From positions 1 to 8,383 of the forward strand of contig DASSTJ010000101.1 of the NCBI GenBank assembly GCA_035707965.1: DNA of 8,383 bases, in the 5' to 3' direction. The notes beneath the pieces are model-generated. The model was not told the DNA's origin and did no database searches. It saw only the letters and a list, made by a program, of their open reading frames with translations. Numbering within the stretch: the first letter of the stretch is position 1; every line of letters begins with the position of its first letter. Positions 1-4,860 of the stretch are shown here, piece after piece. The DNA comes from DASSTJ01 sp035707965 (GTDB taxonomy: Bacteria; Actinomycetota; Actinomycetes; Actinomycetales; Angustibacteraceae). The translations under genes were made by a program, and so were the position numbers.

Positions 1-194
1 GGGGCAAGGTCACGCACCTGTACCAGCACCCCGGGCAGGTGAGGATCTCGGTGACCGCGCGGTACTCGGCCGACTTCAGCGTCGACGGGGGAGCGTTCCG
101 CGCGCTCGACGACACCGTCGACATCACCGGCCCGGCCAGCAGCCTGACCGTCTACCAGGCCCGCGCCCAGCTCATCCCCGTCGAGGACGAGTAG
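1..194 (+). CDS. C-terminal end of a PKD-like secreted protein (partial)
   Basis: Only the last 63 codons are present; the reading frame is open from the left edge (first full codon at base 3) to the TAG at 192-194. The peptide begins GKVTHLYQHPG and continues VRISVTARYSADFSVDGG, then ends in a short acidic tail (VEDE). The H-x-Y-x-x-PG-x-V-x-I-S-V pattern followed by alternating hydrophobic strands resembles the last strands of a PKD-type beta-sandwich, as in actinobacterial surface or secreted proteins in which the PKD fold is followed by a W/Y-rich strand and a GG turn. The likely role is extracellular, but the signal peptide and upstream domains lie outside the window, so the function of the whole protein cannot be stated. 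It converges on the lysR gene with a 23-bp gap and no evident terminator. Confidence 0.6.
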   Translation, partial: GKVTHLYQHPGQVRISVTARYSADFSVDGGAFRALDDTVDITGPASSLTVYQARAQLIPVEDE

Positions 195-217
195 AGCGTG
201 TGGGCCTGGACGGAGGA

Positions 218-1117
218 TCAGGACGCGGCGGCCTGGCGCAAGGCTGACAACGTCGCCGCGACCGCCGGCACGCGGAGGAGATCGGGCGTCGTGACGGCGA
301 AGACCTCGCGCCGCGACGCGGGTTTCAGGGGGCGGGTGACCACGTCGTGGTGGTGGGCCGACCGCAGGACGAGACCTGGCACGAGCGCGACACCAAGCCC
401 CGCGGCCACCAGACCGAGCACGGCGACGTAGTCGTCGGTCGCGTAGTCGATGCGCGGATCGAAGTCGGCCCGCCTCGCCAGCTCGAGCAGGTGGCCACGG
501 CACTGGGGACAGCCCGCGATCCAGGTCTCACCCGCGAGATCGCCCAACGCCACGGCGACATGGTCGGCCAGCGGGTGGGCGGACGGCAGCGCCACCTGCA
601 CCTCGTCGTCCAGCAGCGGCACCCGGCTGAGGCCGCTCAGGTCGGCTCGCTCCTCGGGAGTGCCTGGGTAGGTGAACGCAACGGCGACGTCGCAGTCGCC
701 GGCGCGCACGGCAGCGAGCGACTCGGGCGGCTCCGCCTCGGTGAACGACACGGTGAGGCCTGGGTGGGCGGCCCTCAGGGACGCGAGCGCCAGGGGCACC
801 ACTGTCGCGGACGACGACGGGAAGGCCATCACCCGTACGCGGCCCGCGCGCAGCCCCGCGATCGCGGCGACCTCCTCGTGCGCAGCGTCGATGGCGCCGA
901 GCACCGTCACCGCGTGCCGGGCGAGCACCCGACCGGCCTCGGTCAGGCGCACCGAGCGGCCTGACTTCTCGACCAGCGCGGTCCCGAGGCGTCGCTCCAG
1001 CCGCCGCACCAGCTGGCTGACCGCTGGCTGGCTGTACCCGAGGCGTTCGGCGGCGGCCGTGAAGCCTCCTTCGTCACCGATCGCCCGAATCACTCGCAGG
1101 CCGTTGACGTCAATCAT
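218..1117 (-). CDS. LysR-family transcriptional regulator
   Basis: A 299-residue protein of normal length for the family. Residues about 4-62 form the winged helix-turn-helix (GGFTAAAERLGYSQPAVSQL), ending in the typical R-L-T-E-A-G. Residues about 90-295 are the periplasmic-binding-protein-like effector domain, with an AGRVRVMAF first strand and a GLGVALVPG motif near residues 240-248. It should bind DNA as a tetramer and respond to an unidentified small molecule. An unusual CPQC (C203-x2-C206) lies in the second effector subdomain. The gene is read divergently from a class-V-fold PLP enzyme, with a LysR-type palindrome between them, so autoregulation and control of that enzyme are the simplest inference. 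No Shine-Dalgarno is seen before the ATG; a good -10 lies so close that the mRNA is probably leaderless. Confidence 0.93.
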   Translation of the reverse strand: MIDVNGLRVIRAIGDEGGFTAAAERLGYSQPAVSQLVRRLERRLGTALVEKSGRSVRLTEAGRVLARHAVTVLGAIDAAHEEVAAIAGLRAGRVRVMAFPSSSATVVPLALASLRAAHPGLTVSFTEAEPPESLAAVRAGDCDVAVAFTYPGTPEERADLSGLSRVPLLDDEVQVALPSAHPLADHVAVALGDLAGETWIAGCPQCRGHLLELARRADFDPRIDYATDDYVAVLGLVAAGLGVALVPGLVLRSAHHHDVVTRPLKPASRREVFAVTTPDLLRVPAVAATLSALRQAAAS

Positions 1118-1131
1118 GGCTCAATCATAAC
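1104..1131 (+). promoter_or_regulatory. Predicted promoter of the PLP-enzyme gene
   Basis: TTGACG at 1104-1109 (5 of 6 to the -35 consensus) and CATAAC at 1126-1131 (4 of 6 to the -10) are separated by 16 bp. Transcription would begin near 1138. The -35 lies inside the start of lysR, and the LysR operator overlaps the -10 and start site, so the two promoters are interlocked back to back. Confidence 0.35.
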
Positions 1132-1151
1132 GAGCTGTTATGACGAACCAA
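1124..1151 (-). promoter_or_regulatory. Predicted promoter of the lysR gene (leaderless)
   Basis: On the minus strand TTGGTT (1151-1146) is followed after 16 bp by TATGAT (1129-1124), matching 4 of 6 and 5 of 6 bases of the sigma-70-type consensus. The expected transcription start, 6-7 nt after the -10, falls at 1117-1118, that is on the A of the lysR ATG. This accounts for the missing ribosome-binding site. The LysR operator palindrome covers the -10, as expected for autorepression. The assignment rests on sequence match only. Confidence 0.45.
1125..1143. promoter_or_regulatory. LysR-type operator (T-N11-A palindrome)
   Basis: TCATAAC-GAGCT-GTTATGA is a perfect 7-bp inverted repeat around a 5-bp centre. 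T1128 and A1140 give the classical T-N11-A spacing of LysR-family sites. It lies 8 bp upstream of lysR and between the divergent genes, overlapping both predicted -10 elements. A direct repeat TCAATCAT (1110-1117 and 1121-1128, 11 bp apart) abuts it and could be an additional contact site. Binding of the adjacent regulator is inferred. Confidence 0.7.
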
Positions 1152-1157
1152 GGGAAC

Positions 1158-1202
1158 ATGCCGTTGTGCCCAGGTGTCGGCTCCGGGACCCTCGACTCAT
1201 GA
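1158..1202 (+). other. Possible 14-codon leader peptide ahead of the PLP-enzyme gene
   Basis: An ATG at 1158 opens a 14-codon frame (MPLCPGVGSGTLDS) whose TGA (1200-1202) overlaps the ATG of the PLP enzyme as ATGA. That overlap is typical of translational coupling and could explain why the main gene has only a weak ribosome-binding site. An AGGGA (1151-1155) precedes it, but at only 2 nt, which is too close to work well; the same AGGGA is 10 nt ahead of the alternative GTG start of the main gene at 1166. This is tentative. Confidence 0.2.
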
Positions 1203-2275
1203 CGACCCTCAGCGCGCCCACGTCCGCCGCACCGACTCCCGAGGAGGAGCTGGCCGCGAGCTTCGACCCGGCGCCGGGATTCCTCAACGCGGCGACGATG
1301 GGGCTGCCGCCCCGGCGCACCAAGGCGGCGCTGTCGTCAGCCGTGGAGCAATGGGCGGCCGGGCAGGCGTCGGCCGCCGAGTACGACCTGTCGGTGACGC
1401 GAGCCCGTGAGCTGTACGCGCGGCTCGTCGGCGTGGACCAAGGCGACGTCGCTGTCGGCTCGCAGACCTCCGTGACCGCCGGCATGGTGGCGGCGTCACT
1501 CCCGGACGGGGCGAACGTGATCTGCGTCGACGGAGACTTCACGTCGATGGTCTTCCCGTTCCTCGCGCAGGCGGGCCGCGGGGTGACCGTGCAGCACGTG
1601 CCGTTGGAACGCCTGGCGGAGTCGATCGACCGCTCGACGAACCTGGTGGCCTTCTCGATGGCGCAGTCCTCCGACGGTCGCATCGCCGACGGGGTGGCAG
1701 TGGCAGCCGCGGCTCGTGCGCACGGCGCGATGACCTTCGCCGACGTCACGCAGTCGGCAGGGTGGCTCCCGTTGAGCGCGAACGACTACGACGTGACCGT
1801 GTGCTCGAGCTACAAGTGGCTGTGCTGTCCGCGCGGTGTGGCCTTCACGACAGTCACGCCGGAGGCCAGGGAGCGGCTGCGTCCGGTCAACGCCGGTTGG
1901 TACGCGGGCGAGTCGATCTGGGACTCCTGCTACGGGCCGCAGATGCAGCTGGCGGACAGTGCGCGCCGGTTCGACGTGGCGCCGGTCTGGCTGTCGTTCG
2001 TCGGTTCCGTGCCCAGTCTCGAACTGATGGTGTCGCTCACTCCGCAGCAGCGCAGCCACGGCACTCGGCTGGCCGACGCGCTCCGCGGACAGCTCAGCCT
2101 GGCACCCGAGGGTCGCCCGGTGCTCTCGCTGAGCGACCCCGACGGCGAGCTGCAACGCCGGCTGGTGGACGGAGGGTGCACGGTCGCTGCACGTGCCGGC
2201 AAGGTACGCATCGCCTTCCACCTCTGGAACACGGAGCGTGACGTGGACGTGGCCGCCCGCGCGTTGACCGCGTAG
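1199..2275 (+). CDS. Class-V-fold PLP-dependent aminotransferase-like enzyme
   Basis: A 358-residue protein, close to the usual length of the cysteine desulfurase / kynureninase / isopenicillin-N-epimerase-like group. It starts with a substrate-loop motif LNAATMGLPPRR (residues 29-40). The ring-contacting Asp182 and Gln185 are in FADVTQSAGW, and the Schiff-base lysine is predicted to be Lys206 in CSSYKWLCCPRG. A C-terminal small domain ends KVRIAFHLWNTERDVD, with Arg337 a candidate carboxylate binder. The reaction (transamination, desulfuration, racemisation or lyase) cannot be read from the sequence. The ATG at 1199 was chosen because family resemblance begins shortly after it; a GTG at 1166 would add 11 residues and has an AGGGA 10 nt upstream, so it remains possible. 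The gene is divergent from the LysR regulator, which probably controls it through the shared operator. It converges on lexA across a 67-bp gap with no convincing terminator. Confidence 0.88.
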   Translation: MTTLSAPTSAAPTPEEELAASFDPAPGFLNAATMGLPPRRTKAALSSAVEQWAAGQASAAEYDLSVTRARELYARLVGVDQGDVAVGSQTSVTAGMVAASLPDGANVICVDGDFTSMVFPFLAQAGRGVTVQHVPLERLAESIDRSTNLVAFSMAQSSDGRIADGVAVAAAARAHGAMTFADVTQSAGWLPLSANDYDVTVCSSYKWLCCPRGVAFTTVTPEARERLRPVNAGWYAGESIWDSCYGPQMQLADSARRFDVAPVWLSFVGSVPSLELMVSLTPQQRSHGTRLADALRGQLSLAPEGRPVLSLSDPDGELQRRLVDGGCTVAARAGKVRIAFHLWNTERDVDVAARALTA

Positions 2276-2342
2276 CCAGCCGAGCCGACAGCCGCTGCCT
2301 GCCGAACCTGTCACGTGCCTGACCGTTCACGCGCCGTCGGGC

Positions 2343-3122
2343 TCACACCTTGCGCAGGACCGTGGTGACGCGGCCGAGGATCGTGGCGTCGTCGCCGAGG
2401 ATCGGCTCGTACTGCTCGTTGTGCGGAATGAGCCAGACGTGGCCGTCCCGCCGGCGGAACGTCTTGACCGTCGCCTCGCCGTCCAGCATGGCTGCGACGA
2501 TGTCGCCGTTCTCCGCGACCGGCTGCTGACGCACGACGACCCAGTCGCCGTCGCAGATCGCGGCGTCGACCATGGAGTCGCCCACCACCTTGAGCAGGAA
2601 GAGGTTGCCCTCGCCGACGAGCTGCCGGGGGAGGGGGAACACGTCCTCTACGGCCTGCTCGGCGAGGATCGGCCCACCCGCTGCGATCCGCCCGACGACC
2701 GGCACGTACGACGCCTCAGGCCGCTCGTCGCCGATGCCGGTCTCGTCCACTGACGGTGCTGGCAGCGAGACCAGGGTGCGGCGACGCTCGTCGGACCGCG
2801 GGCCGGGCCGTGCTGATGCGTCCGGCGACATCACCTCGATGGCTCGTGGCCGGTTCGGGTCGCGCCGGAGATAGCCCTTGGACTCGAGAGCCCTCAGCTG
2901 GTGCGAGACGCTGCTCGGGCTGGCAAGGCCGGCCGCTTCACCGATCTCCCGCATGCTGGGTGGGTAGCCGCGGCGCTCGATGCTGTCGCGAATCGTCTCG
3001 AGGACGCGACGCTGCCGCACGGTGAGGCCGTCGGGCGCCTCGCTCTCGGGCAGCTCGTGCACGTCAGCCTTCGGACGCCCTCTGCGCGGGGCCTGCGGTG
3101 CCTTGCCGTCCTGCCGTGCCAT
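2343..3122 (-). CDS. lexA: LexA, SOS-response repressor
   Basis: A 259-residue LexA. Residues about 32-97 are the winged helix-turn-helix (LTVRQRRVLETIRD ... YPPSMREIGEAAGLAS). A long, polar linker of about 40 residues follows. The self-cleavage site is predicted between Ala148 and Gly149 in VGRIAAGGP, and the Ser/Lys peptidase dyad is Ser183 (VVGDSM) and Lys220 (EATVKTF). RecA filaments on single-stranded DNA trigger autocleavage and derepress the SOS genes. The ATG at 3122 was chosen over upstream starts because GGAGG lies 5 nt ahead of it and homology begins there; the frame stays open to 3389 only by chance, across its own promoter. The gene is divergent from the LysM protein, an arrangement matching lexA and Rv2719c in Mycobacterium tuberculosis. 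Its promoter carries an SOS box, so autorepression is expected. Confidence 0.97.
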   Translation of the reverse strand: MARQDGKAPQAPRRGRPKADVHELPESEAPDGLTVRQRRVLETIRDSIERRGYPPSMREIGEAAGLASPSSVSHQLRALESKGYLRRDPNRPRAIEVMSPDASARPGPRSDERRRTLVSLPAPSVDETGIGDERPEASYVPVVGRIAAGGPILAEQAVEDVFPLPRQLVGEGNLFLLKVVGDSMVDAAICDGDWVVVRQQPVAENGDIVAAMLDGEATVKTFRRRDGHVWLIPHNEQYEPILGDDATILGRVTTVLRKV

Positions 3123-3177
3123 CGCCCCTCCGGAGGTGCCGTGCGGTGGGCGGCCCCTGCTGGCCGCCGACGTGATC

Positions 3178-3206
3178 ACCGTAGAGCCTTGCGACTCGGG
3201 AATCAA
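3178..3206 (-). promoter_or_regulatory. Predicted lexA promoter
   Basis: On the minus strand TTGATT (3206-3201) and TACGGT (3183-3178) are separated by exactly 17 bp. Transcription would start near 3171, giving a leader of about 50 nt before lexA. The SOS box at 3203-3218 overlaps the -35, consistent with LexA blocking RNA polymerase. Confidence 0.5.
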
Positions 3207-3218
3207 ACACGTGTTCGA
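3203..3218. promoter_or_regulatory. SOS box (LexA operator) of lexA
   Basis: TCAAACACGTGTTCGA matches the actinobacterial/Gram-positive SOS consensus TCGAAC-N4-GTTCGA at 11 of 12 fixed bases, with an intact GTTCGA arm. The inner CACGTG keeps it palindromic across the centre. It is 81 bp upstream of the lexA start codon and overlaps the predicted -35. An adjoining TCGAAC (3215-3220) forms an extra unpaired half-site. Confidence 0.85.
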
Positions 3219-3230
3219 ACGTGTCGCGAT

Positions 3231-3272
3231 GGGTCCCGGTCTGCATGTCACGGTCTCCATGGGGTCCCGGTC
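3231..3272. repeat. 11-bp direct repeat, 31-bp period
   Basis: GGGTCCCGGTC occurs at 3231-3241 and again at 3262-3272. The 31-bp period equals about three helical turns, so both copies face the same side of the DNA. No known protein site is recognised. Confidence 0.5.
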
Positions 3273-3382
3273 AGTGGAGAGCGAAGGAGCCCGTCTCCCG
3301 GGCGGCCACCAGCAGCGCGTCGGTTGTCGGTGGTCGCTGATGAGGTGAGACCTCGGTTCGAGGAGCTCGATCAGTCCCCGTC

Positions 3383-3411
3383 TCGACACTGTCAGCCCCT
3401 TGTGCTAGAAA
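3383..3411 (+). promoter_or_regulatory. Predicted promoter of the LysM (ChiZ-like) gene
   Basis: TCGACA (3383-3388, 5 of 6 to the -35 consensus) and TAGAAA (3406-3411, 4 of 6 to the -10) are 17 bp apart. The start site would be near 3418, inside the first of two SOS boxes that begin immediately after the -10. This geometry suits tight LexA repression. Confidence 0.55.
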
Positions 3412-3427
3412 TCGTACGCACGTTCGA
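3412..3427. promoter_or_regulatory. SOS box 1 of the LysM gene
   Basis: TCGTACGCACGTTCGA has 11 of 12 fixed bases of TCGAAC-N4-GTTCGA (one mismatch in the left arm). It abuts the predicted -10 and covers the expected transcription start. It is followed without a gap by a second box. Confidence 0.75.
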
Positions 3428-3443
3428 TAGAACACACGTTCGA
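3428..3443. promoter_or_regulatory. SOS box 2 of the LysM gene
   Basis: TAGAACACACGTTCGA also has 11 of 12 fixed bases of the SOS consensus, with the intact arm on the same side as in box 1. It lies directly against box 1, giving a 16-bp tandem period, and ends 15 bp before the start codon, just upstream of the GGAGG. Confidence 0.8.
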
Positions 3444-3458
3444 CACCCGGAGGCCTCG

Positions 3459-3905
3459 ATGAGCACGCTGACGATCAGCGCACCGATCACCGCACCGCGC
3501 GGTCTGGGCCGGCGCCCTGTCGCGGCCTCCCGGCCAGGTGGCCGCGCGACGCCGCAGCCGCGGCCCGTGGCGCATCCGCGCGTGACCGTCGCCACCCGCC
3601 GGACGTCAGCCGGGTCGTTGCGTCTCACAGGTCGTGGTCGCGTGGTGGCACTTCTCCTGCTGCTCGTGGTCGGTGCCGTGGTGTCGCTCGCCGTCACGTC
3701 CTCCGGCGCGGCCAGCAGTGCAGCACAGCACGTGCCGGTCCAGTACCTCACGGTCGCGCCGGGCGACACGCTGTGGAGCATCGCCGGCGAGGTGGCGCCT
3801 CACGCCGATCCTCGCGACACGGTTCACGAGATCCGCGAGCTGAACGCCCTCGATGGCTCGATGCTCCACGTCGGCCAGCGGATCGCGGTCCCGCTGAACC
3901 GCTGA
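3459..3905 (+). CDS. LysM membrane protein, SOS cell-division suppressor (ChiZ/DivS-like)
   Basis: A 148-residue protein. Residues 1-58 are basic and Pro/Arg-rich and probably cytoplasmic. Residues about 62-80 (VVALLLLLVVGAVVSLAVT) form one transmembrane helix. Residues about 94-146 are a single LysM peptidoglycan-binding domain, with LTVAPGDTLWSIA at the start and LHVGQRIAVP at the end. This build (basic N-terminus, one helix, outside LysM) and the position divergent from lexA match Rv2719c (ChiZ) of M. tuberculosis and, in role, DivS of Corynebacterium, which delay division during the SOS response. The ATG at 3459 has GGAGG 5 nt upstream. Two tandem SOS boxes sit on its promoter, so damage induction is strongly suggested. 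No catalytic hydrolase domain is visible; action by binding wall or divisome proteins is inferred. udgX follows 64 nt later on the same strand and might be co-transcribed. Confidence 0.9.
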   Translation: MSTLTISAPITAPRGLGRRPVAASRPGGRATPQPRPVAHPRVTVATRRTSAGSLRLTGRGRVVALLLLLVVGAVVSLAVTSSGAASSAAQHVPVQYLTVAPGDTLWSIAGEVAPHADPRDTVHEIRELNALDGSMLHVGQRIAVPLNR

Positions 3906-3969
3906 GCCGCGGCGAGCCTGACGATGCTCCCGGGTGGCCGGCGGATGAGCGCCCGTCGAGACTGTCGAC

Positions 3970-4620
3970 ATGGCACGAGCCGACCAGCCGGAGCGGCCGG
4001 GTGCCCAGCGGTGGGTGCCCGACGAGGCCGGCGTCGCGACGTTGCGTGCCGCAGCGGAAGGCTGCCGCGGCTGCGAGTTGTGGGCGCCAGCCACTCAGGT
4101 GGTCTTCTCCAGCGGCAGTCAGCACGCTCGGATGATGATGGTCGGCGAGCAGCCGGGCGACAAGGAAGACGAGCAGGGAGAGCCGTTCGTCGGACCGGCG
4201 GGTGCCCTGCTCCGACGAGCGATCGACGAGGCCGGTATCGCCATCGACGACGTGTACCTCACGAACGCCGTGAAGCACTTCCGCTTCGAGCAACGTGGCA
4301 GGCGCCGGGTCCACCAGAAGCCCGAGCTCGGGCAGATGGTGGCCTGCGCGCCGTGGCTCGAGGCAGAGCTGCAGGCCGTGGACCCGGAGCTGATCGTTCC
4401 GCTCGGCGCCACGGCGGTTCGTGTCCTGCTCGGGCCTGAGGTACGGGTGACGAAGCAGCGAGGGCAGCTGCTGACGCACGAGACGATCGCCGGTCGCCGC
4501 CAGTTCGTGCCGACGGTGCATCCGTCCTCGATCCTTCGCGGGCCGTCGTCTGCTCGGCACGAGGGGTACACCGCCTTCGTCGCCGACTTGCGTACCGCCT
4601 CAGCAGCGCTGTCTCGCTGA
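3970..4620 (+). CDS. udgX: UdgX-type uracil-DNA glycosylase
   Basis: A 216-residue member of the uracil-DNA glycosylase superfamily. The uracil-pocket motif is GEQPGDKEDEQGEPFVGPAG (residues 59-78), the second motif HPSSILRG begins at His184, and GCRGC (Cys32, Cys35) plus Cys126 are iron-sulfur ligands. A loop R109-G-R-R-R-V-H115-QKP corresponds to the KRRIH insertion that marks UdgX. In M. smegmatis UdgX the equivalent His (H109) forms a covalent bond with the abasic site after uracil removal, so the enzyme stays on the DNA. Here the loop reads RRRVH with the His kept. Only three cysteines exist; His103 (AVKHF) lies where family 4 enzymes have a cysteine. The first in-frame start is the ATG at 3970; a stop lies just upstream (3943-3948 region) and no good ribosome-binding site is seen. 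Acting after the SOS-controlled LysM gene, it may be damage-induced by read-through. Confidence 0.93.
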   Translation: MARADQPERPGAQRWVPDEAGVATLRAAAEGCRGCELWAPATQVVFSSGSQHARMMMVGEQPGDKEDEQGEPFVGPAGALLRRAIDEAGIAIDDVYLTNAVKHFRFEQRGRRRVHQKPELGQMVACAPWLEAELQAVDPELIVPLGATAVRVLLGPEVRVTKQRGQLLTHETIAGRRQFVPTVHPSSILRGPSSARHEGYTAFVADLRTASAALSR

Positions 4621-4636
4621 GTGAGCGCGGCCTCAC
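4621..4636 (+). terminator. Weak hairpin after udgX
   Basis: GTGAG-CGCGGC-CTCAC directly follows the udgX stop codon. The stem is 5 bp, the loop 6 nt, and no T-run follows, so intrinsic termination is doubtful. It is recorded as the only candidate before the nrdR promoter region. Confidence 0.2.
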
Positions 4637-4677
4637 GCTCCGACACGCCGACGACACGCGGTAGTTCGCCAGAACGC

Positions 4678-4707
4678 TTGCGGGATGTCGGTGGCACGTT
4701 CTAGCGT
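4678..4707 (+). promoter_or_regulatory. Possible nrdRJ promoter
   Basis: TTGCGG (4678-4683) and TAGCGT (4702-4707) are separated by 18 bp. The expected start site would fall inside the first NrdR box. The match is modest; TTCTAG (4700-4705) with TAGTTA (4723-4728) is an alternative at 17 bp that would place the box between -35 and -10. Confidence 0.3.
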
Positions 4708-4709
4708 TA

Positions 4710-4725
4710 CCCCTACATCTAGTAG
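4710..4725. promoter_or_regulatory. NrdR box 1
   Basis: The core CTACATCTAG (4713-4722) fits every fixed base of the NrdR-box core C-w-A-n-A-T-n-T-w-G. It is flanked as CTAC-ATCTA-GTAG, a short inverted repeat. Its place upstream of nrdR and nrdJ suggests autorepression and control of ribonucleotide reductase by nucleotide-bound NrdR. Confidence 0.75.
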
Positions 4726-4740
4726 TTACATCGCTGGGAT

Positions 4741-4814
4741 TCCTCCACAGGTTGTGGTGCACCGTCCACAACCCAGCGATCTTCATCCACAGGTCACCCA
4801 CACGTTCGTCCACA
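4741..4814 (+). repeat. Four phased TCCACA repeats (DnaA-box-like) upstream of nrdR
   Basis: TCCACA occurs at 4744, 4765, 4786 and 4809, always in the same orientation, with spacings of 21, 21 and 23 bp, close to two helical turns each. Extended to nine bases they read TCCTCCACA, CCGTCCACA, TCATCCACA and TCGTCCACA. The last two match TTATCCACA or the high-GC form TTGTCCACA at 8 of 9. The set fills the presumed nrdRJ promoter or leader region. DnaA control of nrd genes is known in E. coli and Bacillus; its existence here is inferred. Confidence 0.55.
4742..4757. promoter_or_regulatory. Candidate NrdR box 2 (32 bp from box 1)
   Basis: Shifted exactly 32 bp from box 1, the core CCACAGGTTG keeps 6 of the 8 fixed positions of C-w-A-n-A-T-n-T-w-G. 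It lies in the perfect palindrome CCACA-GGT-TGTGG (4745-4757). NrdR boxes normally occur in pairs about 31-32 bp apart, which supports this reading. The same bases contain the first of the TCCACA repeats, so a different protein could be the true ligand. Confidence 0.45.
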
Positions 4815-4860
4815 GCGGGACGTGCCGAACCCCGTATCGACAAGGCCGAGAGGAGCCGAC

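Larger units (their letters stand above)
3123..3458. other. lexA / LysM-gene divergent regulatory region (336 bp)
   Basis: There is no credible gene here. It holds the lexA promoter and SOS box on the left, and the LysM-gene promoter, two SOS boxes and a ribosome-binding site on the right. In the middle (about 3225-3380) are an 11-bp direct repeat (GGGTCCCGGTC at 3231-3241 and 3262-3272, 31 bp apart), a small inverted repeat GAGGT-GAG-ACCTC (3342-3354) and an isolated GTTCGA half-site (3356-3361). Confidence 0.8.

Noticed and set aside
347..964. Long plus-strand frames opposite lysR
   Set aside because: Shadow frames with low-complexity composition; the minus-strand LysR protein explains the region fully.
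1496..2314. 272-codon minus-strand frame opposite the PLP enzyme
   Set aside because: Antisense shadow; no recognisable motifs, whereas the plus strand has Asp182, Gln185 and the Lys206 signature.
3342..3370. tRNA-like T-arm (CCTCGGTTCGAGG) between lexA and the LysM gene
   Set aside because: The loop is 5 nt rather than 7, and no acceptor, D or anticodon arms can be formed around it.
3123..3389. N-terminal extension of LexA by 89 residues
   Set aside because: It would run across the promoter and SOS box. GGAGG and family homology both point to the ATG at 3122.
3748..4560. Long minus-strand frame opposite udgX and the end of the LysM gene
   Set aside because: It crosses two well-supported genes and lacks any recognisable domain.
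4741..4814. Chromosomal replication origin, from clustered DnaA-like boxes
   Set aside because: No dnaA or dnaN nearby, no AT-rich unwinding element, and only four imperfect boxes; a regulatory role at nrdRJ is more sensible.
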